A stretch of 64,000 nucleotides of DNA from Sphingomonadales bacterium (GTDB lineage: Bacteria > Pseudomonadota > Alphaproteobacteria > Sphingomonadales > Sphingomonadaceae). The notes beneath the pieces were generated by a model that saw only the letters and a program-made list of their open reading frames with translations, ran no database searches and had not been told where the DNA came from. The stretch is taken from assembly GCA_016704425.1 (NCBI GenBank), contig JADJAC010000010.1, positions 117,501 through 181,500 on the forward strand. Direction: 5' to 3'. The position numbers were made by a program, and so were the translations under genes. Shown piece by piece: positions 17,450 to 26,431 of the stretch. Each line of letters starts with the position of its first letter. Within the stretch, counting starts at the first letter, position 1.

Positions 17450-17884
17450 CTAATCCTTCTTCGAAAAGAACCGGTCAGCAATATCCGCCGCAATCCGCGC
17501 CGGGCGCAGCGTGTCGGCATCGATGCAGCACCAGCTGGATTTGACTTCAGCCAATACCTCTTCGCCGCGCTTGATCAGCGTTTCATAGAAGGACCGCGCA
17601 CCCTGGACCTTTTCCAGGATAACGGTGGCGATCACCTCATCATTCAGGAAGGCGGGCTTGCGGTATGTAATCTCGTGCTTGAGCGCGACCCAGAGATATT
17701 TTGCAACAGCATCGGGCGGAGCAAGGCTGTTCCAGTGATCAAGGACCGCGTCCTGCACCCAGCCAAGATAGCGCGCATTGTTCACATGCCCCATGAAATC
17801 GATGTCGGCAGGCAGGATACCGATCGAATGATAGTGGGGAATCGCTTTACTCATGCCCTGATAATAGGGATTGAATATGAACAT
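17450..17884 (-). CDS. Hotdog-fold acyl-CoA thioesterase (4HBT/FadM-YbgC type)
   Basis: This is a small cytosolic thioesterase of 144 aa. The 4HBT active-site block reads DIDFMGHVNNARYLGWVQDA (Asp near residue 27, then the invariant HVNNARY). The central strands EITYRKPAFLNDEVI and the ending RPARIAADIADRFF follow the family pattern. The natural substrate is unknown and probably a medium or aromatic acyl-CoA. ATG 17854 (MSKAIPHYH) is an alternative start. The stop overlaps the convergent stop of the OPT gene by a few bases. Confidence 0.88.
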   Translation of the reverse strand: MFIFNPYYQGMSKAIPHYHSIGILPADIDFMGHVNNARYLGWVQDAVLDHWNSLAPPDAVAKYLWVALKHEITYRKPAFLNDEVIATVILEKVQGARSFYETLIKRGEEVLAEVKSSWCCIDADTLRPARIAADIADRFFSKKD

Positions 17885-17926
17885 TGCGATACGAGCACCT
17901 CTCGCTTCACCGCAATTGTGCGAAAA

Positions 17927-20290
17927 TCAGGCAACCTTGCGCTCTCCAGATGGCTGCACAGGCTCTATCCGGGCAACCGCTTCGGCGGCCGGCACGTCTC
18001 GAGGCTCTGAATCCGTATAATGTCCGGCGGGCATCGCCTTGCCGAACAGATAGCCCTGGACCATCGAGCAGCCCTCCTGCCGCAATTGTTCGAGCTGGGC
18101 CGCATCCTCGACGCCTTCAGCAAGGGTGACCATGCCAAGATTGTTCGCAAGACCAATCACCGCACTGACAATCGCGCGGCAATCCTCCCGGTTCTCAAGG
18201 TCATTGACGAAACTGCGGTCGATCTTGATCTTGTCGAACGGGAAGGTCCGCAAATAGTTGAGAGAGGAATATCCGGTTCCAAAGTCATCGAGTGCGACCT
18301 TGATTCCCAGATCGCGCATCCGATGCAGGACAGCCATATTGGCTTCGCTTTCATGCAACAGGACACCTTCGGTGATTTCCACTTCAAATCGCGCTGGGTC
18401 CAGGCCCGTTTCTGCCAGGGAATTCATGATCGTCGGCAAAAGGCCGGGGCTACGCATCTGCACCGGTGACACATTGACAGCAATGGTCAACGGTTCCGTC
18501 CATCGCGCAGCCTCAGCCATGGCTGCCCGAATGACCCATTCGCCAAGCGGAACGATCAACCCCGTCTCTTCGGCAAGCGGGATGAATTCATCGGGCATGA
18601 CGAGACCGCGCGCTGCACTTTCCCACCGGATCAGCGCTTCAAAGCCACTTTGCTTGCCCGTGCTGACATCGACGAGCGGCTGGAAGAAGAGCCGCATTTC
18701 GTCAGCCGCAAGAGCGTTCCGCAAATCGCGTTCCATGGCGTGACGTTCCCGCACGGCCACATCCATGCCGTTTTCGAATCGTTCCCAACAGCCGCGACCG
18801 CTGTCCTTGGCACAATACAGCGCCAGATCGGCGTTACGCTGCAAGGCTTCGGCGGTCTGGCCGTCGAAAGGCGCGATTGCAATGCCGATACTGACGCCGG
18901 ACATGATCTGGTGGCCGGAAACAAGAAACGGTTCCGCCATTTTGGTTACAAGCTTCTGGGCCAGCCGGATCGCATGATCGGCGGAATCCTCTCCTGCCAT
19001 CATCACCGCAAATTCGTCCCCGCCAAGCCGGGCCAGAATATGACCTTCGCCACCGAGACCGCTTTTGGTCACGCCTTCGATCAAGCGGGAGGATACTGCG
19101 CGCAGGAATTGGTCCCCAATGGGATGACCGAGCGTGTCATTGACCACCTTGAAGTGATCCACATCAATCAGCAACACGACCAGCCGCTGCGATGCCATTT
19201 CATCCGCGACCATACGGGACAAGGCATTGTTGAACATCAGTCGATTGGGCAATCCCGTCAGCGCATCATAGTGCGCCATGTGGCGCACGCGCGCTTCGGC
19301 CTGTTTTTCAGCGCTCACGTCACTGATGACGCCACGAAAGCAGACTCCGTCGCGCGTTCCGCCGGTTGCGGGGCGGGCGCTGACCGACCACCAGCGGGGC
19401 GCCTTCCCATCTTCCTGCGCGAGCTGGAGTGCCAGGCCGCGAAATGCCCGACGGTTGACCAGGTGATCCACAAGCTGTGCGCACTCCGGGCCGACCTGGA
19501 ACAGATTTTCGAACAAGCGGCCGTTAAGGTTCTCCGGCGCAAGGCCAGTCTCGTCGGAGAAATGCTTTGAAGCACCCATTATCCGTCGGTCTCGATCAAC
19601 CTCGAACAGCCAGTCGGAACCCTGGTCCTCAAAATCATTGAGCAGCATCTTCACGGTTTCGATCGAGGAATTGCGCTCCCGTTCGCGCACAATGCGCACC
19701 ACGAACAGCGAATATGCGGTCAGCGCCATGCGGCACAGAAGCAGCGATGTCGCCAAAATCAGGATGCATGTCGCGATCGCAACCACAGTGCCCGTGCCAA
19801 GGAGTGCTGCCATCAAACCGACAGAAATGATGGCGATATAGCCAATAGCAGCGCGCGGCAGGGTCCGCATCGTATAGCCGGCCGCACCAATCAGGGACAT
19901 GCCGACGACGGCCAGCATGAGCTGATGGGCTGCCCCCCCATATGGCATGAGTGCAACGAGGCTGCCCGACGCAATCAGGGCAAGTGCAAGCGTGTTGGCT
20001 TCGAGTTGCCACACCATCGCCTGCGATCCAATGCGCGAAAATCGTTTTCGCTCGGATTGGCCAAGCCAATATCGATGCGCACCGACAATCGCTACGGCCA
20101 TGCAGCCGAGAACAAGGGAAATTGAGGGAACGCGTCCGTAGAAGGCAACGGCCACAACAACTGCATTGAGCAGATGGCCAAGCACGAGTGCAGCAAGAAT
20201 CCGGATATGCGCGCGAACCAGGCGGTTTGCGACCCAGTCTTCAAGACCAGCGGGAATTACCGCGTACAGCCGCTCCTTCTTGCTGACCAT
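17927..20290 (-). CDS. Membrane-bound PAS-GGDEF-EAL cyclic-di-GMP enzyme
   Basis: This 787-aa protein is predicted to make and/or degrade cyclic di-GMP at the inner membrane. Residues 30-215 hold about six hydrophobic helices (MASE-like sensor). A PAS-like segment at about 225-335 (DWLFEVDRDRRIMGASKHF) follows. The GGDEF domain has an intact RLGGDEF motif at about 424-428. The EAL domain has an intact FEALIRW at about 551 and LDDFGTGYSSLNYL later. Both catalytic signatures are conserved, so either activity is possible, and which dominates cannot be told from sequence. No RxxD inhibitory site is evident. It stands alone downstream of queF on the same strand. Confidence 0.93.
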   Translation of the reverse strand: MVSKKERLYAVIPAGLEDWVANRLVRAHIRILAALVLGHLLNAVVVAVAFYGRVPSISLVLGCMAVAIVGAHRYWLGQSERKRFSRIGSQAMVWQLEANTLALALIASGSLVALMPYGGAAHQLMLAVVGMSLIGAAGYTMRTLPRAAIGYIAIISVGLMAALLGTGTVVAIATCILILATSLLLCRMALTAYSLFVVRIVRERERNSSIETVKMLLNDFEDQGSDWLFEVDRDRRIMGASKHFSDETGLAPENLNGRLFENLFQVGPECAQLVDHLVNRRAFRGLALQLAQEDGKAPRWWSVSARPATGGTRDGVCFRGVISDVSAEKQAEARVRHMAHYDALTGLPNRLMFNNALSRMVADEMASQRLVVLLIDVDHFKVVNDTLGHPIGDQFLRAVSSRLIEGVTKSGLGGEGHILARLGGDEFAVMMAGEDSADHAIRLAQKLVTKMAEPFLVSGHQIMSGVSIGIAIAPFDGQTAEALQRNADLALYCAKDSGRGCWERFENGMDVAVRERHAMERDLRNALAADEMRLFFQPLVDVSTGKQSGFEALIRWESAARGLVMPDEFIPLAEETGLIVPLGEWVIRAAMAEAARWTEPLTIAVNVSPVQMRSPGLLPTIMNSLAETGLDPARFEVEITEGVLLHESEANMAVLHRMRDLGIKVALDDFGTGYSSLNYLRTFPFDKIKIDRSFVNDLENREDCRAIVSAVIGLANNLGMVTLAEGVEDAAQLEQLRQEGCSMVQGYLFGKAMPAGHYTDSEPRDVPAAEAVARIEPVQPSGERKVA

Positions 20291-20411
20291 CGTGACCCTA
20301 ACACAGACTCTTTCGTTCTATCAGTGCAAGGGCCTAGAACGACAATCTGAAGTTACTGTTAAAGATCAGTAATGGTTGCAATATTCAGCAGTCATATTCA
20401 AATTGGTGCAA

Positions 20412-20855
20412 TCAACCCCTGCCTCGATAGGGTGCAACACCTTGTTCGGGAATCCAGACGTCCTTTGGAGGACTTCCGGATTGCCAGAATACATCAATCG
20501 GGATACCGCCGCGCGGATACCAATATCCTCCGATGCGAAGCCAGACCGGCTTCATTTCTGCAAAAAGACGTTGCGCAATCCCGATCGTGCAATCTTCATG
20601 GAATGCGGCGTGGTTGCGAAAAGAGCCCAAAAACAGTTTCAGAGACTTGGACTCGACGATTGTTTCACCTGGCACATAGTCGATCACCAGGTGTGCGAAA
20701 TCAGGCTGGCCCGTCACTGGACAAAGCGACGTGAATTCGGGGGCCGCAAATCGTACCAGATAGGCCGTACCCGGCCTCGGATTTGCAGGATAGTCGAGCA
20801 CAGCTTCGTCAGGCGAAGCGGGCAAGGTGCTGGTCTGGCCGAGATGAGTGCGCAT
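20412..20855 (-). CDS. queF: NADPH-dependent 7-cyano-7-deazaguanine reductase
   Basis: Catalyses reduction of preQ0 to preQ1 in queuosine biosynthesis, in the cytosol. The 147-aa length fits the short (type I, unimodular) QueF form. The active-site block is FTSLCPVTGQPDFAHLVIDY (nucleophilic Cys and proton-donor Asp). The family signature ESKSLKLFLGSFRNH is complete. The C-terminal half has the expected RGGIPIDVFW. No other queuosine gene is adjacent. It is divergent from the S10 peptidase gene. Confidence 0.95.
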   Translation of the reverse strand: MRTHLGQTSTLPASPDEAVLDYPANPRPGTAYLVRFAAPEFTSLCPVTGQPDFAHLVIDYVPGETIVESKSLKLFLGSFRNHAAFHEDCTIGIAQRLFAEMKPVWLRIGGYWYPRGGIPIDVFWQSGSPPKDVWIPEQGVAPYRGRG

Positions 20856-20942
20856 CCCTTGCCTTTAGGCAAAGCTTCGCTTGAGGTGAAGCCCATCCCT
20901 TGCCACTATGCAGCGAACACCAAAACCATTCCGGGGATGTCC

Positions 20943-22460
20943 ATGCGCAACAGCTTCCTAATTGCCTTGTCGGCGGTCATCGCCTTCACGCCGCAGGCCG
21001 TAATGGCGTCTGCGGGGAAACCGGATACGCCAGCAGAAGCGACCAAGCCGACGCCTGACATTCCGCCGCCGATGATATCCGTGAGCCGCCGGACCGGGAC
21101 CTTTGGCGGCACATCCGTCAGCTATACGGCGACGGCAAAGGAGACATTTCTGAAGGCGGAAGACGGCACGCCGAAAGCGAGCATCTTTTCCACTTCCTAT
21201 GTGAAGGACGGCGCCGATCCAAATCGCCCTGTGACCTTTCTCTTCAACGGCGGGCCGGGTTCAGGCTCCTTGTGGCTGCACATGGGCGCTTTCGGACCGA
21301 AGCGCGTCGGCATCCCTTCCGACGCGCGCGATGATGGCGCGCCGCCGTACCGCATTGCGGACAATCCCGATTCGTTGCTCGATGTGACCGACATTGTTTT
21401 CATCGATCCCGTCGGGACGGGCTTCAGCCATGCTTTAGGGAAGACAGAGGCCAAGGAGTATTGGGGCGTATCCGCCGATGCCAAGTCGGTCGCACAATTC
21501 ATCCGCATCTGGCTGCGCGACAATGGCCGCTGGAACGCCCCGAAATTCCTGGGCGGGGAAAGCTACGGCACCACGCGATCAGCCGCGGTCGTCAACGAAC
21601 TTGAAGGGGACTATAATGACGTCGCGCTCAACGGCGTCATCCTGATTTCGACAATCCTGGACTTTGGTGCCCAGGCCGAAGTCGAGGGCAACGAGATGGT
21701 CTATGTCGTCGCCCTGCCGTCGATGGCCGCAACCGCCTGGTACCACAATAAAGTCGCGGACCGACCTGCCACTGTCGAGGAGTTTGTGGCGCAGGCCCGC
21801 ACCTTCGCGGCAGGAGACTATCTAGCCGCCCTCGCCAAGGGGAGCGCCCTTGGCGACCCGGAGCGTGCTGCCATCCGCCAGACGCTTGCCCGTTTCACAG
21901 GCTTGAGCGAAGGCTTTCTTGACCGGGCCAACCTGCGGGTCCTGCCGGGGCGTTTCTACAAGGAGCTGCTTCGGGATCGAGGCCTCACGATCGGGCGGCT
22001 CGACACGCGCTATACTGGCAAGGACCTTGATACGGCGGGCGAACAGCCCGACAATGATCCCAGTTTCTACGGGATCGATGGCGGCTATACCGCTGCGTTC
22101 AACAGCTATGTGCGTGACACGCTGGGCTTCAAGGCGGATCGCGAATATGTGACGATCGGCGGCGTCAATGACTGGGACTGGAAGATCAATGCGCGCGATG
22201 ACAGCGCCTATTACTTCAATGTCGCACCCTATCTCGGCAAGGCCTTGCGTGAAAACAGCAGGCTGAAATTGTTCGTCGCCCAAGGCTATTATGATTTTGC
22301 CACGCCCTTTTTCGGGGCCGAATATGCTCTGTCCCGACCGGGCTTTCCGGCAGACCGCATCCAGTTCCATTATTATGGTTCCGGTCACATGATGTATGTA
22401 CGCGACGAGGACCGGCAGAAGTTGTCATCTGACATTCGGGCCTTCATCCGCAACCGCTAA
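20943..22460 (+). CDS. Secreted S10-family serine carboxypeptidase-like peptidase
   Basis: This 505-aa protein has a signal peptide (MRNSFLIALSAVIAFTPQAVMAS), so it acts in the periplasm or outside. S10 landmarks are the substrate-binding LFNGGPGSGSLWLHMG, nucleophile Ser at about 207 in GGESYGTTR, Asp in GYYDFATPF and His in YGSGHMMYV near the C-terminus. ATG 20943 is favoured because GGGG sits 7 nt upstream. ATG 20937 is in frame. An open frame continues 5-prime to 20376 but runs antisense through queF and has no signal-peptide logic, so I exclude it. Substrate unknown. Confidence 0.93.
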   Translation: MRNSFLIALSAVIAFTPQAVMASAGKPDTPAEATKPTPDIPPPMISVSRRTGTFGGTSVSYTATAKETFLKAEDGTPKASIFSTSYVKDGADPNRPVTFLFNGGPGSGSLWLHMGAFGPKRVGIPSDARDDGAPPYRIADNPDSLLDVTDIVFIDPVGTGFSHALGKTEAKEYWGVSADAKSVAQFIRIWLRDNGRWNAPKFLGGESYGTTRSAAVVNELEGDYNDVALNGVILISTILDFGAQAEVEGNEMVYVVALPSMAATAWYHNKVADRPATVEEFVAQARTFAAGDYLAALAKGSALGDPERAAIRQTLARFTGLSEGFLDRANLRVLPGRFYKELLRDRGLTIGRLDTRYTGKDLDTAGEQPDNDPSFYGIDGGYTAAFNSYVRDTLGFKADREYVTIGGVNDWDWKINARDDSAYYFNVAPYLGKALRENSRLKLFVAQGYYDFATPFFGAEYALSRPGFPADRIQFHYYGSGHMMYVRDEDRQKLSSDIRAFIRNR

Positions 22461-22518
22461 GGCTCGACGAACCAGCCGCAGCCCTTTAAGGTTGCAGCCC
22501 ATCTGATCTAGGGAGTGA

Positions 22519-23364
22519 ATGACTATGGACGCGCTTGTTTCAACCGAATGGCTCGCGAAAGAACTTGGAGCCTCGGATCTGCGCGTTGTGGATGCCACTC
22601 TCTTCATCGACGGGCGCGATGCCGCTGCCGAGTATGAGGCCGAGCATATTCCCGGTGCCGTCTTCATGGATCTGGCCAATCTGGCCGATGCGACCAATCC
22701 CTATCCGATGATGTTGCCCAAGGCTGAAAAATTTGCCAGCCGCATGCAGTCTCTGGGGCTTGGCGACGGCAGCCGGATCGTCCTTTATGATAACAGCCCG
22801 GTCAAATCAGCCGCGCGCGCCTGGTGGATGATGAGCATCGTCTTTGGCGCCCACGGGGTCGCGATCCTTGACGGCGGACTTGCCAAGTGGAAGGCCGAGG
22901 GCCGCCCGACCGAAGGCGGAAAGGTCACGCTCAGGCATCGCCATTTTACGGTCTGGCGCGATGACAAGCCCGTACGCACAATCGACCAGATGAAAGCCAA
23001 TCTCGAAAGCAAGGCGGAACAAATTGTCGATGCACGCGGCGCGGCGCGCTTTGAGGGACGCGAGGCCGAACCACGTTTGGGCGTCAATCCGGGCCATATT
23101 CCAGGCAGTATCAACCTTCCCTACTCCAACCTGTTCAATGAGGACGGTACCTGGAAAAAGGGAGACGCGCTGAAGGCAGCCTTCGCGGATGCCGGTGTCG
23201 ATATGGACAAGCCGATGGCGACGACCTGCGGGACCGGAGTGACAGCAGCTGTTCTCGTTTTCGGAGCACATCTCCTCGGCAAGACCGATGTTGGCCTTTA
23301 TGACGGAAGCTGGTCTGAATGGGGTGCTCAGGCTGATACGCCCAAGGCCATTGGCGCCGCGTGA
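22519..23364 (+). CDS. sseA: 3-mercaptopyruvate / thiosulfate sulfurtransferase
   Basis: This is a tandem-rhodanese sulfurtransferase of 281 aa that moves sulfane sulfur from 3-mercaptopyruvate or thiosulfate to a thiol acceptor. The inactive N-terminal rhodanese (RVVDATLF...YEAEHIPGAVFMDL) is followed by the catalytic one (IVDARGAARFEG, GHIPGSINLPY). The active-site loop is CGTGVTA with Cys at about 237, closer to the mercaptopyruvate type (CGxGVTA) than to the thiosulfate type (CRxGxx). GGGAG precedes the start. The stop overlaps metC (GTGA), so sulfur-amino-acid functions are translationally coupled. Confidence 0.93.
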   Translation: MTMDALVSTEWLAKELGASDLRVVDATLFIDGRDAAAEYEAEHIPGAVFMDLANLADATNPYPMMLPKAEKFASRMQSLGLGDGSRIVLYDNSPVKSAARAWWMMSIVFGAHGVAILDGGLAKWKAEGRPTEGGKVTLRHRHFTVWRDDKPVRTIDQMKANLESKAEQIVDARGAARFEGREAEPRLGVNPGHIPGSINLPYSNLFNEDGTWKKGDALKAAFADAGVDMDKPMATTCGTGVTAAVLVFGAHLLGKTDVGLYDGSWSEWGAQADTPKAIGAA

Positions 23365-24575
23365 GCAAAGGCAAGCCGCCGTCACGTCCTGCCACGCAGA
23401 TCGTCGAGGGCGGGCGTCGCAGCGAGTGGACGCATCTTGGTGGAGGCAAGGGTGGGATCGTCAATCCACCCGTCTGGCGCGCATCGACAATCCTGTATGA
23501 CGACGTCGCTGCCCTGCGGGCCGGGGTTCGTACCAACGAGGATGGCAAGCTGTTCTATGGTCGACGCGGCACGCCGACCCAATGGTCGCTGGCTGATGCC
23601 CTGACCGAAATGGAGCCCGAAGCGGCGGGCACGATGCTTTACCCTTCGGGCGTCGCCGCAACGGCAGTGGCGCTGCTTTCGGTCCTCAACCCCGGCGATG
23701 AATTGCTCATGGTCGACAGCACCTATGATCCCACCCGGGGCATCTGCGAAGGTTTGCTCAAGCGCTTCGGCATCGCCACCCGCTACTATGATCCGCTGAT
23801 CGGTTCCGGCATCGAAACGCTGCTGACCGAACGTACGCGCGCGATCTTTCTCGAAAGCCCGGGGAGCCTGACGTTCGAAGTGCAGGATGTCCCCGCGATC
23901 GTGGCGGTCGCAAAGGCCCGCGGCCTCGTGACCTTGATCGACAATACCTGGGCAACATCCTTGCTCTTTCCGGCACTCTCTTTCGGGGTGGATCTCTCGA
24001 TCCTTGCCTGCACAAAATATATTGTCGGGCACAGCGACGTGATGGCGGGATCCGTAACAGCGAACGCCGCGCATTTCCCGGTGCTCAGAAAGACGTCCCA
24101 GCAATTGGGGCAGGTGATGAGCCCGGATGACGCCTGGCTCGCCGCGAGGGGCTTGCGCACACTCGACGTCCGGATGAAGCGGCATCAGGCAAGCGCGCTG
24201 AAGATCGCACACTGGCTTTCCGACCAACCCGAAGTGGCACGCGTGCTTCACCCGGCCATGCCCGATTGCCCAGGTCACGCAGCATGGAAGCGGGACTTCA
24301 AGGGCTCCTCAGGCCTGTTCAGCTTTGTTCTCAAAGGTGGCGACGAAGCACGCCGCGCGGACCTGATCGACGGCCTTGCCCATTTCGGGATCGGCTATAG
24401 CTGGGGGGGATATGAAAGCCTTGCCCTGCCGGTAGACCCCCAGAATTATCGCACCGCGACGCGCTGGGACGCAGAGGGGCCCGTGGTCCGCCTGCAGATC
24501 GGGCTCGAGGATGTGGACGACCTGATCGAGGATTTGCGCGCCGGGCTCGACCGGTTCGCGGCTGGCGCCCGCTAG
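23361..24575 (+). CDS. metC: Cystathionine beta-lyase (Cys/Met metabolism PLP enzyme)
   Basis: PLP-dependent lyase splitting cystathionine to homocysteine, pyruvate and ammonia, 404 aa, cytosolic. The PLP-binding Lys is at about 219 in ACTKYIVGHSDVM. Tyr/Arg of the YGRRGTPTQWSL block and the DNTWATSLLFP segment follow the family. The C-terminal FGIGYSWGGYESL motif is characteristic of cystathionine beta-lyases rather than gamma-synthases. GTG start 23361 overlaps the sulfurtransferase stop. The gene is convergent with, and overlaps by a few bases, the helicase gene. Confidence 0.93.
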   Translation: MSKGKPPSRPATQIVEGGRRSEWTHLGGGKGGIVNPPVWRASTILYDDVAALRAGVRTNEDGKLFYGRRGTPTQWSLADALTEMEPEAAGTMLYPSGVAATAVALLSVLNPGDELLMVDSTYDPTRGICEGLLKRFGIATRYYDPLIGSGIETLLTERTRAIFLESPGSLTFEVQDVPAIVAVAKARGLVTLIDNTWATSLLFPALSFGVDLSILACTKYIVGHSDVMAGSVTANAAHFPVLRKTSQQLGQVMSPDDAWLAARGLRTLDVRMKRHQASALKIAHWLSDQPEVARVLHPAMPDCPGHAAWKRDFKGSSGLFSFVLKGGDEARRADLIDGLAHFGIGYSWGGYESLALPVDPQNYRTATRWDAEGPVVRLQIGLEDVDDLIEDLRAGLDRFAAGAR

Positions 24576-25960
24576 CTTCCGAAACCGTGGCTCAGGAAGC
24601 CGGGGACGGGCCCGTTCCAGCCGCCCTCGTCACCTTCGTCTGACTGCGGCGCCGGCATCGGGCGGGAGGCTGCCTTTGCAGGCTTGGGCTTGGGTGCATC
24701 GCGCTCCGTCTTGGGTGCGCGTGGCGCGCGGGCTTCTCTCGGCTCGCGTGTTTCTCTCGGCTCCCTTGTTTCCCTTGCGGGGCGAGGCTCGCGCGGCGGT
24801 CGGGGTTCTCGCGCCTCGGGCTTGCTTTCAGCCTTTGCCTCCGGTTCAACCTTGCCCATCCGCTCGATCTTGAGCCCAGTCAGCTTTTCGATGCCTTCGA
24901 TTGCTTCTGCATCATCCTTGGTGACAAGCGTGTAGGCGACCCCGGTTGCCCCTGCCCGGCCCGTACGGCCGATGCGGTGAATATAGTCGTCCGGATGCCA
25001 GGGCGCGTCATAGTTGAAAACATGGCTCACGCCCTTCACGTCGAGGCCGCGTGCGGCAACGTCGGAGGCGACCAGGATGTTGATCCCGCCGTCCTTGAAA
25101 CGGTCGAGCATCGCGATCCGGTCCCGCTGTTCCATGTCTCCATGGATCTCGCCTGCGGAAAAGCCGTCCTGCAGCAGGGACTTTGCAAGTTCCCGCACGG
25201 TTGTCTTGCGGTTGCAGAAGATGATCGCAGTCTTCACATCTTCCTGGCCGAGCAACTTGCGCAGAGTGTCCCGCTTCTTGCGGGCGTCGGTTTCGACGAG
25301 CCATTGGGTGATATTGATATTTGCGGATGCCGGGCGCGCGACTTCGACCGATTTCGGGTTCGACAGGAATTTGTCGGCCAGCTTCTTGATGGGTGGCGGC
25401 ATCGTTGCCGAAAACAGCAAGGTTTGCCTGTTGGTCGGCAGCTTGGTGCAGATATTTTCGATATCCGGGATAAAGCCCATGTCGAGCATCCGGTCCGCTT
25501 CATCGATGACGAGCAGCGAACAGCCGGTCAGCAGAATCTTGCCACGCTCGAACAAGTCCATCAAACGACCCGGCGTGGCAATCAGCACGTCAACGCCCTT
25601 TTCCAGCGCCTTGACCTGATCGCCCATCTGTACGCCACCAATCAGCAGCGCCATCGAAAGCTTGTGATACTTGCCGTACTTCTCGAAATTCTCGGCAACC
25701 TGCGCGGCCAGTTCCCGCGTCGGCTCCAGAATCAGGGAGCGCGGCATGCGGGCGCGGGCACGGCTGCCCGCAAGAATGTCGATCATCGGCAAGACAAAGC
25801 TCGCTGTCTTGCCAGTCCCGGTCTGGGCGATGGCAATCAGATCGCGCATCATCTGGATCTGGGGGATGGCCGCGGCCTGGATCGGCGTGGGCGTATCATA
25901 GCCCGCCTCTGTAACGGCACGGAGCAACTCGTCGGAAAGGCCGAGATCGGCAAAATTCAT
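24572..25960 (-). CDS. rhlE: DEAD-box RNA helicase, RhlE subfamily
   Basis: ATP-dependent RNA helicase, 462 aa, acting on rRNA or mRNA structures. The Q-motif region is FADLGLSDELLRAV...TPIQ. Motif I is AQTGTGKT (46-52), motif II VIDEADRMLDMG, motif III SAT, motif VI HRIGRTGRAG. The C-terminal 85 residues are a low-complexity Arg/Pro/Glu tail with repeated REPRETREP-type units, then a conserved-looking FLSHGFGS end. Such tails bind RNA non-specifically. I chose ATG 25960 (MNFADLGLS). The open frame upstream to 26161 has no family similarity. Confidence 0.93.
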   Translation of the reverse strand: MNFADLGLSDELLRAVTEAGYDTPTPIQAAAIPQIQMMRDLIAIAQTGTGKTASFVLPMIDILAGSRARARMPRSLILEPTRELAAQVAENFEKYGKYHKLSMALLIGGVQMGDQVKALEKGVDVLIATPGRLMDLFERGKILLTGCSLLVIDEADRMLDMGFIPDIENICTKLPTNRQTLLFSATMPPPIKKLADKFLSNPKSVEVARPASANINITQWLVETDARKKRDTLRKLLGQEDVKTAIIFCNRKTTVRELAKSLLQDGFSAGEIHGDMEQRDRIAMLDRFKDGGINILVASDVAARGLDVKGVSHVFNYDAPWHPDDYIHRIGRTGRAGATGVAYTLVTKDDAEAIEGIEKLTGLKIERMGKVEPEAKAESKPEAREPRPPREPRPARETREPRETREPREARAPRAPKTERDAPKPKPAKAASRPMPAPQSDEGDEGGWNGPVPGFLSHGFGS

Positions 25961-26431
25961 CTGGTTTGCGGTTCCGGGGGTTGAGGCGAGACACACTGCC
26001 CCGCGAACGCGCCGCGCTTGGCCGCTGGAGCAGGATTTGTCAAGGTGGGGGACGCGGGCAGGTGTTTCCTGGACAGGATGCCACACGGGTGGGATGGCAA
26101 GCGAACAGATAGGTTTTGGAGCGTTTGATACACTATCTACGACCTCAGGTATTCGGCGCAAGGACGCGTTTGCACAACGACCTCTTTGGGGTGGAGTCCA
26201 AACAGACCGGTTTCGCGCCCTCAGTCGACAATAGGCCCATCTTGCGCCTTTGTGCGCAATTTCGGTTCGATCAGCATGTCGCAGCTCTTCCGACTCGACT
26301 CCCTGATCGAATCAGCGCAGTCTCACCGCATAAGGGATCGGGTCCCAAACTTTGTGACACATGACCAATTCCCGATGCCGGATGTGTTCCTCGCGTAGCG
26401 TGACCAACGAACAACGATAGGGGATTTCCAA
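25961..26431. other. Gene-free divergent intergenic region, 471 bp
   Basis: It separates the minus-strand helicase gene from the plus-strand secreted-protein gene. I found no credible coding sequence, tRNA or repeat here. The stretch 26130-26260 looks less GC-rich than its surroundings. Both flanking promoters must lie here, and no convincing -35/-10 pair stands out. Confidence 0.6.

Larger units (their letters stand above)
14008..17453 (+). pseudogene. OPT-family oligopeptide transporter gene interrupted by an insertion sequence
   Basis: This was an inner-membrane transporter of the OPT family (peptides or metal chelates). The 5-prime part runs from ATG 14008 (MRELTFRGVVLGG) to 15225, 406 codons. 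The 3-prime part resumes at 16740 and ends at TAA 17453. Removing the 1506-bp element and one copy of CCTATGCC joins the halves in frame (LIAYA then IFTTGIVFSIATISNDN) into a 643-aa protein, normal for the family. Family blocks seen include the start FRGVVLGGFITLLFTAANVY, SGVGILAVLGAALLLVL, and DNLQDLKTGQLVG in the second half. As it stands, the first half reads into the element and stops at 15270, losing about 240 residues of membrane domain, so function is almost surely lost. The wider operon (DUF853, P450) is intact. Confidence 0.93.

Noticed and set aside
20376..20942. N-terminal extension of the S10 peptidase
   Set aside because: The extension runs antisense through queF, whose motifs are complete, and would hide the obvious signal peptide starting at 20943.
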